Source of the DNA: Sorangium aterium
GTDB taxonomy: Bacteria; Myxococcota_A; Polyangia; Polyangiales; Polyangiaceae
Reading direction: 5' to 3'
Assembly: GCF_028368935.1 (NCBI RefSeq)
Contig: NZ_JAQNDK010000004.1
Location: forward strand, 372,001-436,000
DNA: 64,000 nucleotides
The translations under genes and the position numbers were made by a program. The notes below the pieces were generated by a model. It worked only from the letters and a program-made list of their open reading frames with translations, did no database searches and was not told where the DNA came from. Of this stretch, positions 50,370 to 61,119 are shown in pieces (position 1 is the first letter of the stretch; every line of letters starts with the position of its first letter).

Positions 50370-50606
50370 ATGAGCGCGCTGCGAGCCAAAGTGCACGGCG
50401 GCCGGCTGATCCTCGACGAGCCGACGAGCTTTGCCGAGGGGACCGTGATCGAGCTCGTGGTGGCCGACAACGACGACCTGGACGGAGAAGAGCGGGCTCG
50501 TCTCGACGAGGCGCTCGAGGTGTCGCTGGCGAGCGCGCGCGAAGGCACGATCGACGCGGACGAGTTTCTGGCGGAGATCGCGCGCCTCGAGCCGGCGCGC
50601 GGATGA
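50370..50606 (+). CDS. Antitoxin of a ParE/RelE-type toxin-antitoxin pair
   Basis: 78 residues. The N-terminal KVHGGRLILDEPTSFAEGTV is an AbrB/AF2212-like beta segment, and the C-terminal acidic helix (EERARLDEALEVSLASAREG, TIDADEFLAEIARL) would cover the toxin. The ATGA overlap with the downstream toxin (50603-50606) is typical of type II systems. No family motif is absolute. Confidence 0.82.
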   Translation: MSALRAKVHGGRLILDEPTSFAEGTVIELVVADNDDLDGEERARLDEALEVSLASAREGTIDADEFLAEIARLEPARG

Positions 50607-50920
50607 AGCGAGCCCGCATCCGGCTCACCAAAGAGGCCGTCCGCCAGGCGAGGGAAGCGGCCGCATGGTGGATCGAGAACCGACCTGCCGCTCCTTCCCT
50701 GTTCCGCGAGGAGCTCGCGGCCCTGCTCAGCCTGCTCAGGACAGCGCCCGAGGCCGGAGCACCGCACGCGCACCGGCGGATCAAAGGCGTTCGCCGCGCT
50801 CCACTCCCGACATCGCGTTACCTGGTCTACTACGTCGTTGACCGCGAGAGCGGAGAGGTCCTTGTGCTGGCCGTCTGGAGCGCCCTGCGCGGGCGGCCGC
50901 CGCAGCTCTCGCTGGAGTGA
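50603..50920 (+). CDS. ParE/RelE-family toxin
   Basis: 105 residues. MKRARIRLTKEAVRQAREAA and the helix WWIENRPAAPSLFREELAAL are followed by the conserved core RAPLPTSRYLVYYVVDRESG, EVLVLAVWSALRG. ParE poisons gyrase and RelE cleaves mRNA; which applies here is unclear, though the RYLVYYVVD...VLAVW pattern favours ParE. Start ATG 50603 overlaps the antitoxin stop. Confidence 0.88.
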   Translation: MKRARIRLTKEAVRQAREAAAWWIENRPAAPSLFREELAALLSLLRTAPEAGAPHAHRRIKGVRRAPLPTSRYLVYYVVDRESGEVLVLAVWSALRGRPPQLSLE

Positions 50921-51046
50921 GCGGCAGCCGGGTGGACTCGTGCACGTAGGCGCGACGCTCGTCGTCCGTTTTCTCCTGGAGCCGTAGCGCCGGAATAGCC
51001 ACGGTGGCGCAACTCCGCGTCGACGCGACGCTCCGAGCGAGAGGAC

Positions 51047-52966
51047 GTGAGCCCCCCGGCGTCTCTGCCAGCCTCCGCGAATAAATGCCCCGCGCCGGCC
51101 GTCTTCCGTCCGCCGGCTTCTTTCTCAGCGCTCGCTGCTTCCGCTACTCTGGCAATCGCTGTGCCGCCCGTCGACCCCAACCTCCGCACCACGATCGTCC
51201 ACGCGTTCGCCGTCACGGTGGCGGATCCGTCCAGCCTGGTGCGCACCACGTCGCGCGGCGGGACCGACGACCCCGCGAGGAGCAGCAGCCGCGGCCCGTC
51301 GATCCTCCCCGAGGTCGGCCAGATCGTCGGCGGGCTCTACCGCCTCGGGCGCCTCCTTGGGCAGGGCATGTTCGGCAAGGTCTACGTCGCCCAGCGGATC
51401 GACGTCCCCGAGCACCAGGTCGCCCTCAAGCTCATGCCCCGCTCGCTGTACGCGATGCGGAACGTCGAGCGAGAGCTCGTCATGCTCGCGACCGTCGGGC
51501 ACCCGCACGTCGTCCAGCTGAAGGACCACGGCATGAACGCCGACTACGTGTGGCTCACCATGCCGGTCTACGAGGGCGAGACCCTCGCCCAGCGGCTCGA
51601 GCGCAGCCCCCTCGGCCTGCGCGAGGCGCACGACATCTTCCTCGCCGTCGCGCGCGGGCTCGAGGCGCTCCACGCCGCCGGGCTCCGGCACCAGGACGTC
51701 AAGCCCGACAACATCTTCCTCGCCAGGTTCGCAGGCCGCGTCCACCCCATCCTGCTCGACCTGGGCGTGGCCGCGGAGCGGGAGGCCTCCTTCTGCGCCG
51801 GCACCGCGCTCTACGCCTCGCCCGAGCAGCTCCGGGCGCTGAACGGCTTCCCCGGCGCCGTGCCGCTCTCGGAGAAGATGGACACCTACGGGCTCGCCAC
51901 GACCCTGCTCTACTCGCTCGTGAACCCCAGGGACTTCCCGGGCGAGTCCGCGCAGAGCCGCACCGAGCTCGCCGAGGCGCACGACGTCCGCGCCGACAAG
52001 CCGCTCGCCGACAACGCGCTGCCAGACCTCACCGGGCGCCCGCGCGAGATGTTCCAGGCCGCGCTCAGGCGATGGCTCGCGATCGATCCGAACGAGCGGC
52101 CGTCGATGACCCAGCTCGCCGAGGAGCTCGACGTGCTGCTCGAGCCGGAGCGCGAGGCGGAGCGCGACGCGGAGCGGCTGCGGATCAAGCAGAAGACGTC
52201 CTACCTGCGCGCGCGGATCGCGGCCGGCGCGATGACCCTCGTGGGCTGCGCGGTCGTGCTGCTCGGCTTCTCGAAGCGCGAGACGCTGCGGCTCGCGAAC
52301 GAGCTCGAGCAGGCCCGCCAGCGGGGCGCCGAGTCGTTCGACAAGCTCGATACCTGCGTCGCCAGCCACCAGATCGCCCAGTCCGAGGCGATCGCGTGCC
52401 GCGGCGCCCGCGAGCAGGATCGCGCGGATTTCAACGCGACGCTGGCCACCCTCCAGAAGAGCGGCTCCACGTCGGAGGCGGAGCACGCCCGCGAGATCCA
52501 GGCGCTGCACGCGACCCAGGCGGCGCGCCTCAAGACGTGCGAGGACAGCGCGGCGGCCGCGCAGAAGGCGGCCATGGCCGAACACGAGCGGCTCGCCGAG
52601 GTCGAGAAGGCGCGCGCCGCCGTCACCGCCGAGCGCGACGAGGCCAGGGCGCTCGCCGACCAGCGCTCGGCGGACCTCGCCAACGCGGCGCAGCTGCGGG
52701 CCGCGTGCGACGCGGAGCGCGCCAGCTGTTTTGCGGAGCGCGATCGCCTGAAGGCCGACCCGTACGAGCCGGACGAGCCCGCCACCCCGCCGCCTGCGCA
52801 CGCGCCGCCTGCGCACGCGCCGCCCGCCGCGAGCGGCGCGCCGCCGCAGGCGCCGCAAGCGCCGCAGCCGGCGAACACGGGCGCTTCCCCCGCCGCAGGC
52901 GCTCCGGCGCCGGCGGCCCCAGCAACCCCGGCGGCCCCAGCGACGTCCACCGCGGCTCCTCCTTGA
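51047..52966 (+). CDS. Membrane Ser/Thr protein kinase with periplasmic coiled coil
   Basis: 639 residues. The kinase domain spans ~95-375: GRLLGQGMFGKVYVA (P-loop), K128 in VALKLM, HQDVKPDN (215-222; HRD is HQD, the Asp is kept), DLG instead of DFG (238-240) and SPEQ. It is probably active. A TM helix at ~390-408 (AGAMTLVGCAVVLLGF) is followed by an Ala/Glu coiled coil (~410-570) and a Pro/Ala tail. The start GTG 51047 gives ~90 low-complexity residues before the kinase; a later GTG at 51161 may be the real start. The substrate is unknown. Confidence 0.88.
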   Translation: MSPPASLPASANKCPAPAVFRPPASFSALAASATLAIAVPPVDPNLRTTIVHAFAVTVADPSSLVRTTSRGGTDDPARSSSRGPSILPEVGQIVGGLYRLGRLLGQGMFGKVYVAQRIDVPEHQVALKLMPRSLYAMRNVERELVMLATVGHPHVVQLKDHGMNADYVWLTMPVYEGETLAQRLERSPLGLREAHDIFLAVARGLEALHAAGLRHQDVKPDNIFLARFAGRVHPILLDLGVAAEREASFCAGTALYASPEQLRALNGFPGAVPLSEKMDTYGLATTLLYSLVNPRDFPGESAQSRTELAEAHDVRADKPLADNALPDLTGRPREMFQAALRRWLAIDPNERPSMTQLAEELDVLLEPEREAERDAERLRIKQKTSYLRARIAAGAMTLVGCAVVLLGFSKRETLRLANELEQARQRGAESFDKLDTCVASHQIAQSEAIACRGAREQDRADFNATLATLQKSGSTSEAEHAREIQALHATQAARLKTCEDSAAAAQKAAMAEHERLAEVEKARAAVTAERDEARALADQRSADLANAAQLRAACDAERASCFAERDRLKADPYEPDEPATPPPAHAPPAHAPPAASGAPPQAPQAPQPANTGASPAAGAPAPAAPATPAAPATSTAAPP

Positions 52967-53077
52967 GCGCCGTCGCTGGAAGCGCCCGGAGGCGGCGCAC
53001 GTCGCTGCCGCCAGGCCACCTCTGCTTGTGGCGATCGCCCGGGGAGGCTATCCGTAGGTCCAGGGAAGGCGAGGGCC

Positions 53078-54070
53078 ATGGGTGACATTTCTCGACGTGA
53101 AATGCTGCGTCGGTTGAGCGCGGCGGGCCTCGTCCTCGGGGGCGCGGGCGGGCTCGCGGCGGTCCGGTGGGACCGCGGCGGCAGCGCCGCCGCCGCCGCC
53201 GAGCGCCAGCAGACGCGGGACTACCGGCTCCGCGACGCTCCTGCCGACCTGCCGCAGCTCGTCGTCGCCCGCGCCGGCGCCGAGGCGCTCGCCGGGGGCG
53301 CCCCGGACCCGGCCGCCTTGGTCCGGAAGGCGGTCGACGCCCTCGGCGGGATGCGGCGCTTCATCTCGCGCGGGGACATCGTGGTCGTGAAGCCGAACAT
53401 CGGCTGGGATCGCACGCCGATCCACGCGGCCAACACGAACCCCAAGGTCGTGGCCGAGGTGGTGCGCCTCGCCTACGACGCCGGCGCCAAGACCGTCATC
53501 GTGACGGACGCCTCGTGCAACGAGCCGAACCGCTGCTTCCAGCGCTCCGGCATCTGGAAGGCCGCCTACGACGTCGGCGCGGAGGTCGTCATCCCCGCGG
53601 CGCACCGCTTCCGCGGCATGCGCCTGAAGGGCGAGGTGCTCGACGACTGGCCCGTCTACACGCCGCTCGTCAACGCGGACAAGGTCATCAACGTCCCGAT
53701 CGCGAAGCACCACAACCTGTCCAGGTACACCGCGGCGATGAAGAACTGGTACGGGGCGCTCGGCGGCCGGCGCAACCGCCTCCACCAGAACATCGACGTG
53801 TCGATCGCCGATCTCGCGACGTTCATCCAGCCGACGCTCACCATCGTGGACGCCGTCCGCGTCCTCATGCGCAACGGGCCGCAGGGCGGGAACGTCGCCG
53901 ACGCGAAGGACATGCACACCGTGATCGCGACGACCGACCAGGTCGCCGCCGACGCGTACGGCTGCCAGCTCATCGGCCGCAAGCCGGAGGAGATCCCGTA
54001 CCTGAAGATGGGCCACGAGCGGGGCCTGGGCACGATGCACTGGCAGAACCTGCGGCTCGCTGAGGTGTAG
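53078..54070 (+). CDS. DUF362 protein with Tat-type signal
   Basis: 330 residues. MGDISRREMLRRLSAAGLVL then GGAGGLAAV is a twin-arginine signal (SRREML), so it is exported folded. The DUF362 domain follows: RGDIVVVKPNIGWDR, NTNPKVVAEVVRLAYDAGAK, CNEPNRCFQRSGIW, INVPIAKHHNLSRYTAAMKN, WYGALGGRRNRLHQ. DUF362 proteins are often partnered with Fe-S proteins and are proposed to bind cofactors or clusters. It is followed after 5 bp by a polyferredoxin gene. Confidence 0.9.
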   Translation: MGDISRREMLRRLSAAGLVLGGAGGLAAVRWDRGGSAAAAAERQQTRDYRLRDAPADLPQLVVARAGAEALAGGAPDPAALVRKAVDALGGMRRFISRGDIVVVKPNIGWDRTPIHAANTNPKVVAEVVRLAYDAGAKTVIVTDASCNEPNRCFQRSGIWKAAYDVGAEVVIPAAHRFRGMRLKGEVLDDWPVYTPLVNADKVINVPIAKHHNLSRYTAAMKNWYGALGGRRNRLHQNIDVSIADLATFIQPTLTIVDAVRVLMRNGPQGGNVADAKDMHTVIATTDQVAADAYGCQLIGRKPEEIPYLKMGHERGLGTMHWQNLRLAEV

Positions 54071-54075
54071 TACTC

Positions 54076-56004
54076 ATGGCAAACCTCGATCCGACGCCGG
54101 CTGCGCCGGCGCACCGTGAACCGGCGGCAGGAGCGGGCGCGGCGCCCGCGAAGGCGAGCGCCGCACCGAGCGTGGCGCCGCCCGCGAAGGCGAGCGCGGC
54201 GCCGCCCGCCGCATCCGCGAAGGAGGCCCGCTCGGGCGCGCTGTTGCGCGTGGTGCGCAAGGCCGGCTCGATCGTCCGGCCCGCCCCGAAGCGCCGGCCC
54301 GGCTCGGGGCTGCCGGCGCGCAAGGTGATCCAGGTGCTCGTCTGGGTGCGCCGCGCCGTGCAGGCGGGCTGCCTCGGGCTGTTCCTCTACTTCCTGTTCC
54401 AGACGGGCTTCCGCGGCTCGTTCGCCTCCGCAGAGGCGCGCGTGCGCCTGCCGCTCCCCGTCGAGGGCTTCCTCCTCGCCGACCCGTTCGTCGGCGCGAT
54501 GACCCTGCTCTCGACGCACACCGTCTACCGCGGCCTGCTCTGGTCGCTCGGGATCCTCGCGCTGACGCTCGTCTTCGGGCGCGTGTTCTGCGGCTGGATC
54601 TGCCCCTTCGGCACCCTCCACCATTTCTTCGGGTGGATCTTCCCGTCGCGCTACGGCAAGGGCGGCAAGCGCGTCGAGGCGAACAAGACGTACACGCGGC
54701 AGCGGGTGAAGTACTACCTGATGTACGCCTTCCTCGCGGCGAGCGTGGCCGGCAGCGCGATCGGGGGGCTGTTCGATCCGATCTGCGTGGCGGTCCGGGC
54801 GATCGGGCTCGCCGTCATCCCGGCCGCGCAGTACGTCGTCAGCGTGGTGACCGGCTCCGCGGCCGGGACCGGGAGCCGATCGGTGCAGCTCGCCGCGGAC
54901 CACACGCAGGACTTCCTCGCGGCGAGCGTGTGGCAGACGAAGCAGTTCTACTTCCACCAGACGTGGTTCGTCGGGATCCTGTTCGTCGCGATCCTCTTCA
55001 TGAACCGGTTCATCCCGCGGTTCTGGTGCCGCGTGCTCTGCCCGCTCGGCGCGTTCCTCGGCGTGTTCGCGCGCTTCGCGCTCTTCGGGATGCAGAAGGA
55101 TCACGCGAAGTGCACCGACTGCAACCTGTGCCTCGTGCACTGCCAGGGCGCCGACTCGCCCCAGGGCGGGGTGAAGTGGCGGCAGGACGAGTGCCACATG
55201 TGCCTCAACTGCGAGAGCGCCTGCCCCGAGGACGTCATCAAGTTCCGCTTCCTGCCGAACCGGAAGAGCGCCCTCGTGACGCCCGACACGGGCCGCCGCA
55301 CCGCGCTCGCGACCGCCGCGGCCGGCGCGGTGATCATCCCGACGGCGCGCATCGCCGACGTGCTCGACGCGAACTACGACCACCGCGTGATCCGGCCCCC
55401 GGGTTCGGTCGAGGAGCGCGAGTTCCTGGAGCGGTGCATCCGGTGCGCCGAGTGCATGAAGGTCTGCCCCAACAACGCGATCCACCCCGCGTTCTTCGAG
55501 GCGGGCATCGAGGGGCTCTGGACGCCGATCGTCATCCCGCGCATCGGGTACTGCGAGCACTCCTGCGTCCTCTGCGGCGACGTCTGCCCGACCGGAGCGA
55601 TCCAGAAGATCACCGAGGAGCAGAAGATGGGCGTCGGCCAGAAGCCGATCTCGATCGGCACCGCGTTCTACGATCAGGGGCGCTGCCTGCCCTGGTCGAT
55701 GAGCGTGCCGTGCATCGTCTGCGAGGAGTTCTGCCCGACGTCGCCCAAGGCGATCTGGGTCGAGGAGGTCGACATCCCGAAGCGCGAGCCGGTGGCGGCC
55801 GAGAGCGGCAAGGAGCCGCCGATGAAGATGGTCCACGTGCAGCGTCCGCACGTCGATCCGTCGCTGTGCATCGGCTGCGGCGCGTGCGAGAAGGTGTGTC
55901 CGGTGCAGGACAAGCCCGCGGTCTACGTGACCAGCGTCGGCGAGACCCGCTCGAAGACGAACGTCATCCTTCTCGAGGACACGGACTACAACAAGGCGTC
56001 TTGA
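54076..56004 (+). CDS. NapH/NosR-like membrane polyferredoxin
   Basis: 642 residues. After an Ala/Pro/Lys linker come about six TM helices with CGWICPFGTLHH and CRVLCPLGAFLG motifs of the NapH/NosR type. Then the soluble Cys clusters: CTDCNLCLVHC, CHMCLNCESACPE, CIRCAECMKVCPN, CEHSCVLCGDVCPT, CIVCEEFCPT and CIGCGACEKVCPV, enough for about six 4Fe-4S clusters. It probably moves electrons from the quinone pool or cytoplasm to an exported partner such as the DUF362 protein. Start ATG 54076. Confidence 0.92.
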   Translation: MANLDPTPAAPAHREPAAGAGAAPAKASAAPSVAPPAKASAAPPAASAKEARSGALLRVVRKAGSIVRPAPKRRPGSGLPARKVIQVLVWVRRAVQAGCLGLFLYFLFQTGFRGSFASAEARVRLPLPVEGFLLADPFVGAMTLLSTHTVYRGLLWSLGILALTLVFGRVFCGWICPFGTLHHFFGWIFPSRYGKGGKRVEANKTYTRQRVKYYLMYAFLAASVAGSAIGGLFDPICVAVRAIGLAVIPAAQYVVSVVTGSAAGTGSRSVQLAADHTQDFLAASVWQTKQFYFHQTWFVGILFVAILFMNRFIPRFWCRVLCPLGAFLGVFARFALFGMQKDHAKCTDCNLCLVHCQGADSPQGGVKWRQDECHMCLNCESACPEDVIKFRFLPNRKSALVTPDTGRRTALATAAAGAVIIPTARIADVLDANYDHRVIRPPGSVEEREFLERCIRCAECMKVCPNNAIHPAFFEAGIEGLWTPIVIPRIGYCEHSCVLCGDVCPTGAIQKITEEQKMGVGQKPISIGTAFYDQGRCLPWSMSVPCIVCEEFCPTSPKAIWVEEVDIPKREPVAAESGKEPPMKMVHVQRPHVDPSLCIGCGACEKVCPVQDKPAVYVTSVGETRSKTNVILLEDTDYNKAS

Positions 56005-56053
56005 CCGCGCACGCCGGCTCCGCGCGGCGGGACCACGACAGGAGGCAGCTCGG

Positions 56054-57202
56054 GTGCGCACGCTTCGCTTCTACGGAACCTTCTCGCTCGCCGCGCTGTG
56101 CGCGCTCGCCGGCTGCGGCGAGCCGTTCACGGCGGCCGGCGCGGACGCCACGTCCACGTCGTCGAGCGGCGGCGAGGGCGGCGCCGGTGGCGCCGGCGGC
56201 GATGGGGGCGGGGGCAGCGGGGGAGGCGGGGGCCCGGCTTCGTCGTCCGCCGCGTCGGGCGGGGGCGGCGCGGGCGGGTGCGGCGCGTGCAAGGACGGGG
56301 AGTTCTGCACGGCCAGCGAGACGTGCGTCGCCTGCGCTGCTCGCGGCGGCCTGCTGTCGTTCGGCGCGCTCTCGGAGGTCGAGGTGGCGGGGGCGATGCC
56401 CGCGTTCCCGCGCGTGCGCGCGGAGGCCGGAGAGGGCGAGGCGACGCTCCGGCTCGTCTACACGGCCAAGTTCGGATCGGACGACACGAAGATCGCCACG
56501 GCCACCGGGCGGCCCTGGACGGCTGGCGAGGCCGTCTCGAGCTTCGTGGTCGACGATGCGGGCCAGGAGTCGGGTCCGCTCCTCCTGCCCCTGGACGCGC
56601 CCTCGCCGGTCGAAGGCTTCCCTGCGGGCTCGCTGCTCTTCGATCGCCTCCCCACCGAGCCGGGCAGCCTCCCGCAGCTGCTCGTCGCGGATGGGATCGA
56701 GGCGACGCAGGCGAACGCGCTCCCTGCGCTCAACCCGGACGGGGGGAGCCGCTCCGTGGCGGTCGCCCACGGGCTTCGGCCCTCCTACCGGTACTGGTTC
56801 ATGAGCAGGCACCAGGAGGGCGGCGGGACCACGAGCCGGCTCGTCACGAAGCGCGCAGAGGATGCGGAGGTGCAGGTGCTCGACATCCACCTGCCAGGCG
56901 ACTGCCCCGCGCAGGGAGACGACCTCGCCCCGTGGGTGACGCCCGACGGCAGCCTGCTCTTCTTCCAGGCGCCCTACAGCGCGCGCGGCGAGTGCGAGGC
57001 GGCGTCGGTGCTGCGGAGCTTCTATGTGGCGCTCGGGGACGACGGGCTGCCCGTGGACGGTCAGCCGGCGAGGATGCTGCTGCCGAACCTGGCCCCGACC
57101 GTCGCCGTCATGACCCCGTCGCTCTCTCCGGACGAGTGCACGCTCTACCTGGCGTCCAACAAGGACGGGCAGCAGAAGCTCTACTCCGCCTCTCGGCGGT
57201 AG
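56054..57202 (+). CDS. Gly/Ser-rich lipoprotein with WD40-like (PD40) motif
   Basis: 382 residues from GTG 56054 (MRTLRFYGTFSLAALCALAG then C, lipobox). The linker (about 30-75) is Gly/Ser. CGACKDGEFCTASETCVACA is a small disulfide unit. The C-terminal region has FVVDDAGQESG, GDDLAPWVTPDGSLLFFQAP and SLSPDECTLYLASNKDGQQK, like PD40/TolB-type beta-propeller blades. The function is unknown. It lies 49 bp after the polyferredoxin, perhaps in the same operon. Confidence 0.8.
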   Translation: MRTLRFYGTFSLAALCALAGCGEPFTAAGADATSTSSSGGEGGAGGAGGDGGGGSGGGGGPASSSAASGGGGAGGCGACKDGEFCTASETCVACAARGGLLSFGALSEVEVAGAMPAFPRVRAEAGEGEATLRLVYTAKFGSDDTKIATATGRPWTAGEAVSSFVVDDAGQESGPLLLPLDAPSPVEGFPAGSLLFDRLPTEPGSLPQLLVADGIEATQANALPALNPDGGSRSVAVAHGLRPSYRYWFMSRHQEGGGTTSRLVTKRAEDAEVQVLDIHLPGDCPAQGDDLAPWVTPDGSLLFFQAPYSARGECEAASVLRSFYVALGDDGLPVDGQPARMLLPNLAPTVAVMTPSLSPDECTLYLASNKDGQQKLYSASRR

Positions 57203-57290
57203 CCGGCGCGACGCGTCGGGATCGAGGGTGGGAGGCCTTCAGCGCCGCCCGGCCCGAGGTGGGCCTACCGGGGCGCGGGGAGGCGGGGGC

Positions 57291-58943
57291 TCACTGCGCG
57301 CGGAAGCCCTCGGCAGGGCGGAGGCGCGCGGCGTAGAGGCTGGGCACGATCGTGGCGGCGAGGCAGATGAGGATGGCGATGCAGCCCGTGATGATGAACT
57401 CCTGCGGGCGCGCCTGGACGGGCAGGTGGGAGATGAAATAGACCTTCGGGTCGAGCGGGAAGCCGTACACAAGGAGCCCCTTGCACACGGCCACGCCGAG
57501 CAGGAGGCCCAGCGTGGTGCCCGCGACGCCGATGATCCCGCCCTGGTAGAGGAAGATGCGCAGGACGGCGGCGTCCGTGGCCCCCATCGCCTTGAGGACC
57601 GCGATCTCCTTCTTCTTGTCGAGGACCACCATGATGAGGGTCGCGATCACCGTGAACGCGGCGACCACGATGATGAGCGCCAGCACCGCGCTCATGCCGA
57701 TCTGCTGGATGCGCAGCGCCGTGAAGAGCCCGTGGTTCAGCTCCTCCCAGTCCATCGTGTAATAGAGCCCGCTGCCGAGGAGCTTGCTGATCTCGCGCGC
57801 GATGCCGCTCGCGTTGTCGATGTCGTCGACCTTCATCTCGACGCCGGTCACCGTGTCGCCCTGGTCGTAGAACGCCTGCGTCTCGTAGAGATCGGCGTAC
57901 GCCAGCTTGGTGTCGTACTGCTCGAAGCCGGCCTCGAAGATCGCGATGACCCGGAATCGCTTGGCGACCGGCGGCTTGATGGCGCCGTTCGCGAACGAGA
58001 AGCCGATCGTGGGCGAGGTGACGGTGACGCACTGGCCGAGCTCGAGGGACAGGTTCTTGGCCAGCGCGGCGCCGATCACGATGCCCGGCATCTTGGCGAT
58101 CTGCTCCTTGTCGGCGCAGGGGTCCGGATCGACCTCGGGCGGCAGCTCGTCGTCATCGGGGAGGACGCTCCCATAGCCGCCCTGCGGCTCGATCGCGCCC
58201 CGCGGGGCCCCCTCGGCGACCGCGACCTCGGCCTCCTCGTCCCTGGCGTCCGGCGCGCCGTCGGCCTCGGCCGCGCGCGAGGTCGGGGGCGCGAGCGCGG
58301 CGTCGCGCGCGGCCGCGGCGCGCTCGTCCTCGCGGATCCGCGCCTCGTAGGCCTTCAGCAGATCGATCTCGGCGCCCGCGTCCGGCGCGGGCGCGTCCGG
58401 CGCGAGCGCGCCCCGCGCCCCAGCGTCCGGCTCCAGGACGGGGACGTCGGGCAACGACGGCACGGCGCGCTCGGCGGGCTTCGAGCCAGGACGACGCAGC
58501 CCGGCGAGATCGCCGCCCGGGAGGATGTGACGGGGCAGGTCGAGCACGGCCGTGGAGGCGCCCTCGGCCCCCACGCCGAGGCTCCTGGCCGGGTCGACCC
58601 CCTTGACCAGGACGCCGGTCGCCGTCGCGTCGCCGTGCGTCAGCATCATGGGGTTGATGCTGAACGGCGCGACGCCGATGACGCCGGGGACCTTGGAGAC
58701 CTGCTCCATGATCGTGCGGTACTCACGGAAGTCCGTCGAGTACTTGATCACCAGGACGTGCGCGTTGACGCCCAGGACCTTCTCGCGGAACTCCGCCTGA
58801 AAGCCCCCGGTCACGCTCATCACGGTCGCGAGCGCCGCGACCCCGAGCGCGACCCCGAGGATCGCGAACGTGGTGCCGACCGAGATGAACGCCCGCTTCT
58901 TGGAGCCGAGATATCGCAGCGCGACCTCGATAGGGTAGCTCAT
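57291..58943 (-). CDS. LolC/LolE-family ABC transporter permease with large insertion
   Basis: 550 residues, versus ~400-415 for LolC/E. The N-terminal MSYPIEVALRYLGSKKRAFI and first TM (FAILGVALGVAALATVMSVT) with GFQAEFREKVLGVNAHV are canonical. The periplasmic domain contains an inserted low-complexity acidic/Ala segment (about 150-285; PDAPAPDAGAEIDLLKAYEA). Three C-terminal TM helices follow, with LDKKKEIAVLKAMGATDAAV (the FtsX coupling segment). It releases lipoproteins from the inner membrane. The LolD ATPase is not adjacent. Confidence 0.9.
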   Translation of the reverse strand: MSYPIEVALRYLGSKKRAFISVGTTFAILGVALGVAALATVMSVTGGFQAEFREKVLGVNAHVLVIKYSTDFREYRTIMEQVSKVPGVIGVAPFSINPMMLTHGDATATGVLVKGVDPARSLGVGAEGASTAVLDLPRHILPGGDLAGLRRPGSKPAERAVPSLPDVPVLEPDAGARGALAPDAPAPDAGAEIDLLKAYEARIREDERAAAARDAALAPPTSRAAEADGAPDARDEEAEVAVAEGAPRGAIEPQGGYGSVLPDDDELPPEVDPDPCADKEQIAKMPGIVIGAALAKNLSLELGQCVTVTSPTIGFSFANGAIKPPVAKRFRVIAIFEAGFEQYDTKLAYADLYETQAFYDQGDTVTGVEMKVDDIDNASGIAREISKLLGSGLYYTMDWEELNHGLFTALRIQQIGMSAVLALIIVVAAFTVIATLIMVVLDKKKEIAVLKAMGATDAAVLRIFLYQGGIIGVAGTTLGLLLGVAVCKGLLVYGFPLDPKVYFISHLPVQARPQEFIITGCIAILICLAATIVPSLYAARLRPAEGFRAQ

Positions 58944-59150
58944 CGCGGTGCCCTCCTAGCAGAACGCGGCGCGCGCGGCACGCTGGGCCGCCATGGTCGG
59001 CGACGGGCCGACCCGCGGTCGACGCGCACTCACCTCCGCCTTTCGCGCGCGGGGTCCGCATGATCTCGCTTCCCGGACCGAACGCCTGCTAGAATCCAAT
59101 CCTGTCGCAGCTGCCGGCATGTGGCGTGCACTTCTGCCCGCGAGCCTTTC

Positions 59151-61067
<1,917 letters not shown>

Positions 61068-61119
61068 GCGCGCGCTCGGCGGGGGCCCTGCTCGCCGTGG
61101 CCCGTGATAAGCCGCAGGC

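Noticed and set aside
51047-52966. Second pseudokinase
   Set aside because: Although HRD is HQD and DFG is DLG, the catalytic and metal-binding Asp residues, P-loop and Lys128 are kept, so activity is likely.
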